Assembly: GCA_965662545.1 (NCBI GenBank)
Contig: CBFIHZ010000001.1
Location: 1 to 64,000, forward strand
Source of the DNA: CPC320 sp002684375
GTDB taxonomy: Bacteria; Pseudomonadota; Alphaproteobacteria; Rhodobacterales; Rhodobacteraceae
DNA: 64,000 bases
Direction: 5' to 3'
How positions within the stretch are numbered: the first letter of the stretch is position 1; each line of letters starts with the position of its first letter. Below, piece after piece: positions 1 through 8,386 of the stretch. Under the pieces are notes generated by a model that was not told where the DNA came from, did no database searches, and saw nothing but the letters and a program-made list of their open reading frames with translations. The translations under genes were made by a program, and so were the position numbers.

Positions 1-1089
1 GTACCTTGGCTTGAGGGCACGGCGATGGTGCTCTGCGATGTGCTGGATCATCACACACATAAACCCGTGCCACATTCCCCGCGCGCGGTTTTAAAGCGTC
101 AGATTGACCGGCTGGCCGCAGCGGGTATCGTTGCTCAAACCGCCACCGAGTTAGAATTTTTTCTGTTCGAGAAATCCTTTGAACAAATCCGCAAAGAGGG
201 GTTTCAAGACCTCACCCCGATCAGTGGCTATAATGAGGATTACCATATCCTGCAGACCACAAAAGAAGAGCATGTGATGCGGCCATTGCGCAATCATCTG
301 TTTGCTGCTGGCGTGCCGGTGGAAAACTCGAAAGGTGAAGCCGAAGCGGGGCAAGAAGAGCTTAACATCCGCTACGCGCCAGCGCTCGATTGTGCCGATC
401 ACCACACCATTGCCAAACACGCCACAAAGGAAATCGCCTGGCAACAGGGTCATGCCGCCACGTTTCTGCCAAAATGGCATCACACAAGGGTGGGCAGTTC
501 CTCGCATGTCCACCAATCGCTTTGGTCAACGGATGGCGAGAGCCTGTTCTATGATAAAGATGCTGATTTGGGCATGTCGCAGACCATGCAGCATTACGTG
601 GCAGGCCTGATTAAATATGCCCCCGACTACACGTATTTTCTGGCTCCCTATATCAACAGCTATAAACGCTTTGCCAAAGGCACGTTCGCGCCCACCAAAA
701 CCGTCTGGTCAGTTGACAACCGCACTGCCGGGTTTCGCTTGTGCGGTGCCGACACCAAAGCCGTGCGCATCGAATGCCGGATCGGCGGGTCGGATCTAAA
801 CCCCTATCTGGCGATTGCGGCCTTACTGGCTGCAGGATTAAAGGGGCTTGAGGACAAGCTCGAACTCCCCACACCAACCCGTGGCGATGTCTATGAAAGC
901 GCGGATGTGACCGAAATCCCCAGAACCCTGCGTGCCGCAACCAATACGCTGCAGGCGTCCGACATGCTGCGGGCGGCAATGGGCGACGAGGTGATCGATC
1001 ATTACACCCGTGCCGCGACATGGGAACAGGAAGAATATGATCGCGTGGTGACCGATTATGAAATTGCCCGCGGCTTTGAAAAAGCCTGA
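1..1089 (+). CDS. Glutamine synthetase-like gamma-glutamyl-amine ligase (5' end outside window)
   Basis: The reading frame is open from base 1 (VPWLEGTAM before the first internal Met), so the N-terminal beta-grasp domain lies upstream. What remains is the catalytic domain of a glutamine synthetase family III/PuuA-like ligase: ELEFF metal-binding strand, a NSKGEAEAGQEE segment, SSHVHQSL, and the late IECRIGGSDLNPYLA segment. Family members attach glutamate to ammonia or to primary amines (putrescine, isopropylamine, ethanolamine) using ATP. It is followed 4 nt later by a VOC gene, then aldehyde and iron alcohol dehydrogenases, which suggests an amine or amino-alcohol substrate rather than ammonia assimilation. 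The exact substrate is inference. Confidence 0.9.
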   Translation, partial: VPWLEGTAMVLCDVLDHHTHKPVPHSPRAVLKRQIDRLAAAGIVAQTATELEFFLFEKSFEQIRKEGFQDLTPISGYNEDYHILQTTKEEHVMRPLRNHLFAAGVPVENSKGEAEAGQEELNIRYAPALDCADHHTIAKHATKEIAWQQGHAATFLPKWHHTRVGSSSHVHQSLWSTDGESLFYDKDADLGMSQTMQHYVAGLIKYAPDYTYFLAPYINSYKRFAKGTFAPTKTVWSVDNRTAGFRLCGADTKAVRIECRIGGSDLNPYLAIAALLAAGLKGLEDKLELPTPTRGDVYESADVTEIPRTLRAATNTLQASDMLRAAMGDEVIDHYTRAATWEQEEYDRVVTDYEIARGFEKA

Positions 1090-1093
1090 CCTG

Positions 1094-1474
1094 ATGATCG
1101 AGCGCTTCGACCACATCGTCCTGACCGTCAGCGACATAGAGGCCTCGGTTGCATTTTACACGCGCGTTTTGCAGATGCGCGAACACAGCTTTGGCGCCGG
1201 ACGAAAGGCGCTCTGCTTTGGAACACAGAAAATCAATCTGCAAGTTGTGGGGCAAGAGCCACGCAATAATGCCGCCACGGGGTCTGGCGACCTGTGCTTG
1301 ATCACCACATGGAAACCGGATCGCCTGCTAGACCATTTGCGGGCACAGTGTATAGAGGTTCTGGAAGGCCCCGTGGTGAAATCTGGCGCATTGGGGCCAA
1401 TCATCTCGATTTATTTCAACGATCCAGATAAAAATCTGATCGAGGTCAGTAGTTACGAAAGGAATGCCGCGTGA
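1094..1474 (+). CDS. VOC (glyoxalase/bleomycin-resistance) family protein
   Basis: A 126-residue single-domain protein starting MIERFDHIVLTVSDI, the classic first strand of a vicinal-oxygen-chelate fold, with His near residue 6 and a Glu near the C-terminus (NLIEVSSY) as likely metal ligands. An upstream start at 1058 is possible but would overlap the ligase gene and add a non-conserved head, so the ATG at 1094 is preferred. It lies 4 nt after the ligase stop, and its TGA overlaps the GTG start of the next gene, so the four genes are probably one transcript. The family covers glyoxalases, dioxygenases and resistance proteins; the reaction here is unknown. Confidence 0.85.
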   Translation: MIERFDHIVLTVSDIEASVAFYTRVLQMREHSFGAGRKALCFGTQKINLQVVGQEPRNNAATGSGDLCLITTWKPDRLLDHLRAQCIEVLEGPVVKSGALGPIISIYFNDPDKNLIEVSSYERNAA

Positions 1475-2847
1475 GCACGGTAAAATGCATTTCACCAATT
1501 GACGGGTCGCTTTTTGCCGAACGCCCCTGTCTGAGCCAAAACCAGGCTTTTGCCGCCACCGAACGGGCACGCGCCGCACAGGCCGACTGGGCCCGACGGC
1601 CCCTGCAAGAGCGCATTGATCTGGTGCGCGCAGGCGTGGCGGCGATTGGCGCAATGAACGACGAAATTGTGCCCGAACTGGCCCATCAAATGGGCCGGCC
1701 CATCCGCTATGGTGGCGAGTTTGGCGGCTTTAATGAACGCGCCTCGTATATGGCAGACATCGCCGCCAGCGCTCTGGCCCCGACCCAAATCGAGGACAGC
1801 GACAATTTCAGACGGCTGATCAAACGTGTGCCCCACGGCGTTGTGCTGGTAGTGGCCCCATGGAATTATCCGTATATGACTGCGATTAACACCGTCGCCC
1901 CTGCACTGATCGCCGGCAATACTGTGGTGTTAAAACACGCCTCGCAAACTCTTTTGGTCGGCGAACGCATGGCGGCCGCCTTTCAAGCGGCAGGCATCCC
2001 TGAGGCGGTCTTCCAAAACGTCTTTCTCGATCACGCCACCACCTCGGCGCTCATCGCGGCCAACAGCTTTGGCTTTGTCAACTTCACCGGCTCGGTCAGC
2101 GGCGGGCGCGCTATGGAGCATGCCGCGGCCGGCACCTTTACCGGCCTCGGGCTGGAACTGGGTGGTAAAGATCCCGGCTATGTTATGGAAGATGCCGATC
2201 TGGACGCAGCCGCCGAGACACTCATCGATGGCGCAATGTTCAATTCCGGCCAGTGCTGTTGCGGCATTGAGCGGATCTATGTCAGCGAGGCTTTATACAA
2301 GCCGTTTGTCGAAAAAGCCGTTGAAATCGTCAGCGGCTATCAATTGGGCAACCCGCTGGACCCAGACACAACGCTGGGCCCGATGGCGCACCTGCGCTTT
2401 GCCGATGAGGTACGCGCGCAAACCGCCGAAGCTTGCGCTGATGGAGCCAAAGCACTGATTGATCCGGCGTTGTTTCCCAATGACGGCGGCGCCTATCTGA
2501 TGCCACAGATCCTCACCGACGTGGATCACACTATGCGGGCGATGCGGGACGAAAGTTTTGGCCCGCTTGTCGGTATCATGAAGGTTAAGGATGACGCCGA
2601 GGCTGTGGCCTTGATGAATGACAGTAATTTTGGCCTGACCGCCGCGCTGTGGACCCAAGACTACGCCCGCGCTGAGGCAATTGCCGACGAGATTGACACC
2701 GGCACGGTGTTTACCAACCGGTGTGACTATCTTGATCCGGCGTTGTGTTGGACCGGGTGCAAAGACACTGGCCGCGGCGGTGGGCTGTCCCAGATCGGAT
2801 TTCACAATCTGACCCGCCCCAAATCCTATCATATGAAGAAAGCATAG
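1471..2847 (+). CDS. NAD(P)-dependent aldehyde dehydrogenase
   Basis: 458 residues with the aldehyde dehydrogenase hallmarks: APWNYPY, GNTVVLKHA (Lys for cofactor binding), FTGSVSGG, LELGGKDP (general-base Glu) and NSGQCCCGIER with the nucleophilic Cys. It begins with GTG overlapping the preceding stop (GTGA), implying translational coupling. The product oxidises an aldehyde to an acid. It is placed between the VOC gene and an iron alcohol dehydrogenase, so it is likely to act on the aldehyde which that enzyme makes. The KHA in place of the common KPS after the cofactor Lys, and the CCC around the active site, are mild departures from the usual sequence. Confidence 0.93.
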   Translation: MSTVKCISPIDGSLFAERPCLSQNQAFAATERARAAQADWARRPLQERIDLVRAGVAAIGAMNDEIVPELAHQMGRPIRYGGEFGGFNERASYMADIAASALAPTQIEDSDNFRRLIKRVPHGVVLVVAPWNYPYMTAINTVAPALIAGNTVVLKHASQTLLVGERMAAAFQAAGIPEAVFQNVFLDHATTSALIAANSFGFVNFTGSVSGGRAMEHAAAGTFTGLGLELGGKDPGYVMEDADLDAAAETLIDGAMFNSGQCCCGIERIYVSEALYKPFVEKAVEIVSGYQLGNPLDPDTTLGPMAHLRFADEVRAQTAEACADGAKALIDPALFPNDGGAYLMPQILTDVDHTMRAMRDESFGPLVGIMKVKDDAEAVALMNDSNFGLTAALWTQDYARAEAIADEIDTGTVFTNRCDYLDPALCWTGCKDTGRGGGLSQIGFHNLTRPKSYHMKKA

Positions 2848-2851
2848 CGCG

Positions 2852-3997
2852 ATGACACTCACTGCAAACTGGTCCTATCCCACCGCAATCCGCTTTGGTG
2901 CGGGGCGCATTTCCGAACTGCCCGAGGCCTGTACCGCCGCCGGGATCAAAAACCCCTTGCTGGTGACAGACAAGGGACTGGCCGCTCTGCCGATCACCCA
3001 GTCAACCTTGGATATTATGGCCAAAGCCGGTCTGGGCCGCGCGATATTTGCCGATGTCGATCCAAACCCGAATGAAATCAATGTCGCCGCTGGTCTAGAG
3101 GCCTACCGAGCCGGTCAGCATGATGGCGTCGTGGCGTTCGGTGGCGGTTCCGGACTTGATCTGGGCAAAGTACTGGCTTTTATGACAGGTCAAACCCGCC
3201 CGCTTTGGGATTTTGAGGATATTGGCGACTGGTGGACCCGCGCCGATGCCAAAGTGATCGATCCTATTATTGCGGTGCCCACCACCGCCGGCACCGGCTC
3301 TGAGGTTGGCCGCGCCAGCGTGATCACCAACTCCCAAACTGCTGAGAAAAAAATCATCTTCCACCCCAAGCTCTTGCCCAGCGTGGTAATCTGTGACCCG
3401 GAGCTCACGGTTGGCATGCCCAAATTCATCACTGCCGGCACCGGAATGGATGCGTTTGCCCATTCCCTTGAGGCCTATTGCTCGCCACATTACCACCCGA
3501 TGAGCCAGGGTATCGCTTTGGAAGGTATGCGCTTGGTCAAAGACTATCTGCCCCGCGCCTTTGCCGATGGTAATGATCTTGAGGCCCGCGCCCAGATGAT
3601 GTCAGCCGCCGCCATGGGGGCCACAGCCTTTCAAAAAGGCTTGGGTGCGATCCACGCGCTGTCACACCCGCTGGGGGCAATGTATCATACCCATCACGGC
3701 ACCACCAACGCGGTGGTGATGCTGCCTGTGCTGAGATCTAACCGACCGGCGATCGAAACCCGTATTTCTGCGGCAGCTGATTATCTTGGTATCGATGGCG
3801 GCTTTGACGGGTTTTATGACTTTGTGGCCGCGTTAATCGCGCAACTTGAAATTCCACCAAATCTGACCGCCTTGGGCGTTACAGATCCAGATGTAGACGC
3901 GGTGGTGCGCGCCGCCCTGACCGATCCCAGCGCCGGTGGCAACCCAGTTGAAATGACATATGACAACACAAAATCCCTGTTGCAATCCTGTCTGTAA
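2852..3997 (+). CDS. Iron-containing alcohol dehydrogenase
   Basis: 381 residues of the group III alcohol dehydrogenase family. The N-terminal half has the nucleotide-binding GGGSGLDLGK; the metal site is formed by Asp and His of GMDAFAHSLEAY and the two His of IHALSHPLGAMYHTHHG. It interconverts a primary alcohol and an aldehyde with NAD(P). It starts 4 nt after the aldehyde dehydrogenase stop and closes the operon. Paired with that enzyme and the ligase, an alcohol-aldehyde-acid route on a glutamylated amino-alcohol is a reasonable inference. Confidence 0.93.
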   Translation: MTLTANWSYPTAIRFGAGRISELPEACTAAGIKNPLLVTDKGLAALPITQSTLDIMAKAGLGRAIFADVDPNPNEINVAAGLEAYRAGQHDGVVAFGGGSGLDLGKVLAFMTGQTRPLWDFEDIGDWWTRADAKVIDPIIAVPTTAGTGSEVGRASVITNSQTAEKKIIFHPKLLPSVVICDPELTVGMPKFITAGTGMDAFAHSLEAYCSPHYHPMSQGIALEGMRLVKDYLPRAFADGNDLEARAQMMSAAAMGATAFQKGLGAIHALSHPLGAMYHTHHGTTNAVVMLPVLRSNRPAIETRISAAADYLGIDGGFDGFYDFVAALIAQLEIPPNLTALGVTDPDVDAVVRAALTDPSAGGNPVEMTYDNTKSLLQSCL

Positions 3998-4047
3998 AAC
4001 GCGCGGACTAAAATTTAAACACCGGTGCAAAAATCTTATTTGCGCCC

Positions 4048-4076
4048 CTTGAAACCTGGCAGACCCTTCCCCACAT
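4048..4076 (+). promoter_or_regulatory. Sigma32 (RpoH)-type heat-shock promoter
   Basis: CTTGAAA at 4048-4054, a 14-nt spacer, then CCCCACAT at 4069-4076. This matches the RpoH consensus (CTTGAAA, 11-16 nt, CCCCAT-like) nearly base for base. It lies about 95 bases before the start of the small heat-shock protein gene, the expected target. The transcript would carry a leader of roughly 85 nt. Confidence 0.75.
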
Positions 4077-4169
4077 CCCTGACATGCGGTGCCTATAACG
4101 GGCCGCATATTGAACCGCCTGTCCTTTTGGGAAGGCATATTAAGGGATCGCTCAACGGAGGATTTACCC

Positions 4170-4634
4170 ATGCGACACTTTGATTTAGCACCACTTTACC
4201 GCGCCACAATCGGCTTTGACCAAATTGCAGACCTGATAAACCAAGTTTCGGACAGATCTGTCAACCAACCCAGCTATCCGCCTTATAATATCGAGAAAAC
4301 AGCCGAGGATGCGTATCGCATTTCAATTGCTGTGGCGGGCTTCGCAACCGATGATTTATCGGTTGAGGTCAAAGAAAACGAGCTGGTGATCGCGGCACGC
4401 AAAACTGCGGATGAAGCCTCAAACAGCTACTTACACCGCGGTATCGCCACACGTGCCTTTGAACGGCGATTCAAATTAGCCGATCATGTTCAGGTCAGCG
4501 CTGCCGACCATCGAGACGGTATGCTACATATTGATCTGACCCGCGAAGTGCCCGAAGCGCTGAAACCGCGACAGATCGCGATTGCCAATGCAGGGCCGGC
4601 CGCCCTCAATCAGGCAGCCAAAGCCATCAACTAA
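4170..4634 (+). CDS. Small heat-shock protein, Hsp20/alpha-crystallin family
   Basis: 154 residues starting MRHFDLAPLYRATIGFD, the usual opening of IbpA-like alphaproteobacterial Hsp20 proteins. The alpha-crystallin domain runs from about residue 35 (YPPYNIEKTAEDAYRI) to 135, with AVAGFATDDLSVEV and YLHRGIATRAFERRF. It is an ATP-independent holdase that keeps unfolding proteins soluble in the cytoplasm. The start at 4170 is chosen because CGGAGGA lies just upstream and the alternative start at 4089 adds a non-family head. It is preceded by an RpoH-type promoter and followed by a hairpin terminator, so it is likely a single heat-inducible gene. Confidence 0.94.
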   Translation: MRHFDLAPLYRATIGFDQIADLINQVSDRSVNQPSYPPYNIEKTAEDAYRISIAVAGFATDDLSVEVKENELVIAARKTADEASNSYLHRGIATRAFERRFKLADHVQVSAADHRDGMLHIDLTREVPEALKPRQIAIANAGPAALNQAAKAIN

Positions 4635-4656
4635 GATAAAGCCCTTTACATACGCT

Positions 4657-4688
4657 GCGCCCTCGGCACTGCCGGGGGCGTTTGTCGT
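4657..4688 (+). terminator. Rho-independent terminator after hsp20
   Basis: Ten-pair GC-rich stem CGCCCTCGGC (4658-4667), loop ACT, GCCGGGGGCG (4671-4680) with one G-U pair, followed by TTTGT. It sits 23 nt after the stop codon. Confidence 0.7.
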
Positions 4689-4783
4689 GGTAATCCGCAA
4701 CATACATCATTGACGGGACGCCCAAGGTTCGCTAGGCCAACGCTCCCGCAGCGCAAGCGGAAACCCAATAAAGGACGCCCGAA

Positions 4784-5725
4784 ATGGCACGTAAACGTAA
4801 AGGTCGCGACATCTCGGGTTGGCTGGTGGTTGACAAGCCCGCAGGCGTCACCTCAACCATGGTTGTCAACAAGGTGCGCTGGTGCTTTGATGCCAAAAAA
4901 GCAGGCCATGCCGGAACGCTTGATCCCGCAGCGACGGGCGTGCTTGCAGTTGCGTTGGGCGAGGCTACAAAAACCGTGCCCTTTATCACTGAAGCGCTCA
5001 AAGCCTATCGCTTTACCGTGCAGCTTGGTCAGGCCACAAATACCGATGATGCCGAGGGCGAGGTGACCGCAAGCAGTGACCTGCGTCCCACAGATGCCGC
5101 TATAATAGAGGCGCTGGGCGCGTTTGTTGGCGATATTATGCAGGTACCACCAAAATTTTCCGCCGTTAAGATTGAGGGAGAACGGGCCTATAAGCTGGCG
5201 CGCGACGGCGAAGATGTCGAGATTGCCGCCCGCCCGCTCTGGGTTGAAGAACTGTTGATGATCGACCGGCCCAGCCCCGATCAGGTGACGCTTGAGATGA
5301 CCTGTGGCAAGGGGGGTTACGTCCGGTCGATTGCCCGTGATCTGGGCGTGGCGCTGGGATGTTACGGGCATGTTGTCACGCTGCGGCGGATGTGGTCGGG
5401 ACCCTTTGAGGTCGACAGCGGGTTGCGCCTTGAGCAGATCGACGCGCTGGCGCGTACCCCTGAATTGGACAGGCATTTACAACCGCTCGAGATTGGTCTG
5501 GACGAGCTGCCTAAATTGTCTTGCACAGCAGAGGCCGCCGCCAAGCTGCGCAATGGAAATCCGGCAATGGTCGTGACCTCGAACGCCGAATACGGAGATG
5601 AATGCTGGGCGGCGCTGGACGGGCGCGCCGTTGCCGTAGGGATATACAAAGCCGGAGAATTGCACCCAAGCCGGGTTTTTGCCGCCCCTGCCCCCCGCCC
5701 TGATGCCGGCCCCAAAGATGCGTAA
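4784..5725 (+). CDS. truB: tRNA pseudouridine(55) synthase TruB
   Basis: 313 residues. SGWLVVDKPAGVTS opens the domain and GHAGTLDPAATG carries the catalytic Asp (residue 47). GGYVRSIARDLG and the C-terminal PUA-like segment complete the family pattern. It isomerises U55 to pseudouridine in the T-loop of tRNAs. In many alphaproteobacteria truB is followed by rpsO and pnp; here rpsO and pnp follow about 2.2 kb later, with a DUF1643 gene and an RTX gene inserted between. Confidence 0.97.
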   Translation: MARKRKGRDISGWLVVDKPAGVTSTMVVNKVRWCFDAKKAGHAGTLDPAATGVLAVALGEATKTVPFITEALKAYRFTVQLGQATNTDDAEGEVTASSDLRPTDAAIIEALGAFVGDIMQVPPKFSAVKIEGERAYKLARDGEDVEIAARPLWVEELLMIDRPSPDQVTLEMTCGKGGYVRSIARDLGVALGCYGHVVTLRRMWSGPFEVDSGLRLEQIDALARTPELDRHLQPLEIGLDELPKLSCTAEAAAKLRNGNPAMVVTSNAEYGDECWAALDGRAVAVGIYKAGELHPSRVFAAPAPRPDAGPKDA

Positions 5726-5809
5726 GCCGTTGCCATCCCTTGTCAGACAGCCGTTCCACTGCGAAAATATGGACTTGTTTTGTCGCCTACAGCCCGCCAC
5801 ATTCAGTCT

Positions 5810-6328
5810 ATGATCACACGTGTGCACCAAAAATCTGACGCCTATTCCGAGGCGCTTTATTCCAGCTGTGAACGCTATCGCTATATGCTGACCCGGACTT
5901 GGGACACGCTGGGGCGCAAAGCATTATTCATTATGCTCAACCCTTCAACCGCAACCGAACTTCAAAACGACCCGACCGTGGAACGCTGTGAAAGGCGCGC
6001 CCGCACCTTGGGATTCGGAGCCTTTCGCGTCACCAACATTTTTGCCTGGCGCGACACCGATCCCCGCAAGATGCGGGCGGCGGTCGATCCGATCGGGCCA
6101 GAAAATGATCGCACGATTATCCAATCGTGTGTTTGGGCAGATCAAATCATCGCCGCTTGGGGGACCCATGGGTCCCATAAAAACCGTGGTGCTGAGGTCG
6201 CTGTGTTGCTGCATGACAGCGGGCTGCCAATCTTTCATCTTGGTCTGACCAAGGGCGGGCACCCGAAACATCCTCTTTATATTGCCTATAGTCAGCAGCC
6301 TGAAATCTGGCCGTTGCCACAGCCCTGA
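5810..6328 (+). CDS. DUF1643 domain-containing protein
   Basis: 172 residues matching the DUF1643 family: MITRVH start, ALFIMLNPSTATELQNDPTVERC, RVTNIFAWRDTDP, IIAAWGTHG and a LGLTKGGHPKHPLY tail. No biochemical function is established for the family. A TTG at 5780 would add ten residues not typical of the family, so the ATG at 5810 is preferred. It has no evident link to its neighbours truB and the RTX gene. Confidence 0.88.
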   Translation: MITRVHQKSDAYSEALYSSCERYRYMLTRTWDTLGRKALFIMLNPSTATELQNDPTVERCERRARTLGFGAFRVTNIFAWRDTDPRKMRAAVDPIGPENDRTIIQSCVWADQIIAAWGTHGSHKNRGAEVAVLLHDSGLPIFHLGLTKGGHPKHPLYIAYSQQPEIWPLPQP

Positions 6329-6537
6329 GCGCTTTGGTTTCGCGGTTTAAACGGTCTGGTTAATCCATCCCAGCGATGGTGACGAGGCAGATATTTGGCC
6401 GCACGCACAGTTATAATCAACTTTGCTTATGCGCCATCAGGGTTAACCATTTTATGAAGTTTTGATTGTTTTGGATCCCTATAAATGCACTTAAAGGCCA
6501 GCGTTTCTATTCACAATGCAAAGGCAAAATCGCTGAT

Positions 6538-7578
6538 ATGTTTTGGATGACCACACTTCTCGGCATGCTTCTGATAGGATCTCTCGAAATGACCGGTTCG
6601 GATCCAGATCCCGAAGATGATGGAGCAGACCCCGGGGAACCGAAAACAGCAGATCTGCCCGGACAAGATCAGTTTCAACCCGCAAGAATAAATCCGTTAA
6701 CCGTGAAACCAGAAGAGTTTGATCCATACAGTTCTGACGCACCCTTAGACACGCCTACCGCCCCGCTGCGCGGCAGTGCGGCAGATGACCGTCTTATTGG
6801 CCATGATGGTCCGGACCGTATCAATGGGTATAACGGCAATGATACAATTTCAGGACGGGGTGGTGACGACGATCTCTGGGGAGCCGACGGCCAAGATTTG
6901 CTGCGCGGCGGCCCGGGTAATGATACTTTGCACGGCAATGACGGCGATGATGATCTGAGCGGCCAGGCAGGCAATGATTCCATCTTGGGATACCATAACG
7001 ACGATACACTGCGCGGCGGCGCAGGTGCCGACAGTCTGATCGGCGGCATGGGCAATGATTTTCTCAACGGCGGTGAGGATGAAGACCAGCTCTCTGGCGG
7101 TATGGGCGACGACACGCTGATCGGTGGTCGAGGCGAGGATGTCTTGTTTGGCGATCAGGGTAATGACAGGATCGACGGCACAGAACCGCCTGTAACCAAC
7201 GCCACCGACCCACGACAGACGGGCAAAGGAATGGTGGACGAGAGGGATTATCTCAATGGCGGCGATGGCGACGATACGCTGATTGCCGGCGCCAACGATG
7301 TCGTTACCCCGGGCATCGGGCAGGATACAATCATTCTAGATGCGGCCAACGCGGACAAAACCCCCACCAGCATTATCGCTTTTGATAGCCGGTACGACAG
7401 CATCATTATCGCCCATAACGATAAGCTGCAAACGCCCCATAAGGTGGACCTGCGGCTTTCTAGCGGCGACCCAACCCTAACTGAAATTATATTGGATGGG
7501 GCTGTTTTGGCCACTATGAACACAGTTACCGGCTTTAAAGCCTCCGACATCGTCTTGGTTGCGGGCACACAAACCTGA
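6538..7578 (+). CDS. RTX-type calcium-binding protein with N-terminal hydrophobic segment
   Basis: 346 residues. It opens with a short hydrophobic stretch (MFWMTTLLGMLLIGSL) and an acidic linker. From about residue 75 to 225 and again near 240 it has glycine-rich nonapeptides of the GGxGxDxLx type (for example GGPGNDTLHG, GGMGNDFLNGG, GGDGDDTLIAG). These form a parallel beta-roll that folds on binding calcium outside the cell. The C-terminal 80 residues are non-repetitive and end in a hydrophobic segment, as in type I secretion substrates. No ABC exporter is nearby. An in-frame TTG at 6466 would add 24 residues before the hydrophobic segment, so the ATG at 6538 is preferred. Confidence 0.8.
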   Translation: MFWMTTLLGMLLIGSLEMTGSDPDPEDDGADPGEPKTADLPGQDQFQPARINPLTVKPEEFDPYSSDAPLDTPTAPLRGSAADDRLIGHDGPDRINGYNGNDTISGRGGDDDLWGADGQDLLRGGPGNDTLHGNDGDDDLSGQAGNDSILGYHNDDTLRGGAGADSLIGGMGNDFLNGGEDEDQLSGGMGDDTLIGGRGEDVLFGDQGNDRIDGTEPPVTNATDPRQTGKGMVDERDYLNGGDGDDTLIAGANDVVTPGIGQDTIILDAANADKTPTSIIAFDSRYDSIIIAHNDKLQTPHKVDLRLSSGDPTLTEIILDGAVLATMNTVTGFKASDIVLVAGTQT

Positions 7579-7933
7579 ACAATCAGGTCATAAATAAGGG
7601 CTAACCTGCGGCAATATCTGCGACCCTGGTCGTTGCGATAAAAGGCGATTCTCAGCGCCGGCTTGAAGGATCAAAATATTCAAAAGTGGCGCCTGTCGCA
7701 TCAATTGGACGGCTTATTCGGACTGCGCAGCACAACATTGTGAACGACCATTGAGGTCATCCCTTACAGGTTGCAAGATCAAGCGAAGCAAACCGCGCTT
7801 TGGGCTTTCCTTTTCGGTAAAAACCCCCTATACGCGCGCATCGGCTGGGAATCCTAGCCGATACCTCCACGGGCCTTGCTGGACGACATCCCGGCCTGCG
7901 CCATTTCACATCTCAATTAAAAAGGAGACCCCG
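7579..7933. other. Intergenic region upstream of rpsO
   Basis: 355 bases with no convincing gene. A strong hairpin lies at 7840-7862 (ATCGGCTGGG, loop AAT, CCTAGCCGAT). The rpsO ribosome-binding site AAAGGAGA is at 7921-7928. An upstream in-frame start at 7751 exists but would give S15 a 61-residue unrelated head. Confidence 0.5.
7840..7862 (+). promoter_or_regulatory. Hairpin in the rpsO leader
   Basis: A ten-pair inverted repeat with a 3-nt loop, about 70 nt before the rpsO start and not followed by a T run. S15 controls its own mRNA through leader structures in several bacteria, so a regulatory role is possible. This is inference from position and shape only. Confidence 0.35.
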
Positions 7934-8203
7934 ATGTCGATTACAGCAGAAGAAAAAGCCCGCGTAATGAAAGAGTTTGCAACCAAAGACGGGGACACTG
8001 GTTCCCCTGAAGTTCAGGTTGCTATTCTAACGTCGCGGATCACGACACTGACAGAGCATTTCAAGACCCACAAAAAGGATAATCATTCCCGCCGCGGGTT
8101 GCTCAAAATGGTGGCGCTGCGCCGGAAACTTTTGGACTATGTGAAGCGCAGCGATGAGCCGCGTTACAAAAGCATAATCCAACGCCTCGGCATTCGCCGC
8201 TAA
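7934..8203 (+). CDS. rpsO: 30S ribosomal protein S15
   Basis: 89 residues, the standard length, starting MSITAEEKARVMKEFATKDGDTGSPEVQVA and ending SIIQRLGIRR. It binds 16S rRNA early in assembly of the small-subunit platform. The start is fixed by AAAGGAGA six bases upstream and by family length. It precedes pnp, the common bacterial arrangement, separated by a hairpin. Confidence 0.98.
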   Translation: MSITAEEKARVMKEFATKDGDTGSPEVQVAILTSRITTLTEHFKTHKKDNHSRRGLLKMVALRRKLLDYVKRSDEPRYKSIIQRLGIRR

Positions 8204-8210
8204 CACAAAG

Positions 8211-8236
8211 GGACGCACCAAGAGTGCGTCCTTTGC
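8211..8236 (+). terminator. Hairpin between rpsO and pnp
   Basis: Perfect eight-pair stem GGACGCAC (8211-8218), loop CAAGA, GTGCGTCC (8224-8231), followed by TTTGC. It probably terminates or attenuates transcription between rpsO and pnp; the T tract is weak, so some read-through is likely. Confidence 0.65.
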
Positions 8237-8386
8237 ATTTCGGGCTTGTGCCCGCTCCGCTATCCGCAGACTGCAACTCTGGGCCTTGGGATGCAGCAGG
8301 ATTAACAAAAGGCCACGGGGGCAATGCGGCCCCGAACGCAAATCGGCACATGGGGATACGCCCCGGCAGCCATTATAGGAAACGTG

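Noticed and set aside
653..1255. Long antisense frames opposite the ligase gene and elsewhere
   Set aside because: They are shadows of well-supported genes and show no conserved motifs.
6775..7170. Tandem DNA repeats within the RTX gene
   Set aside because: They are the coding counterpart of the GGxGxDxLx nonapeptides, not a separate repeat array or CRISPR.
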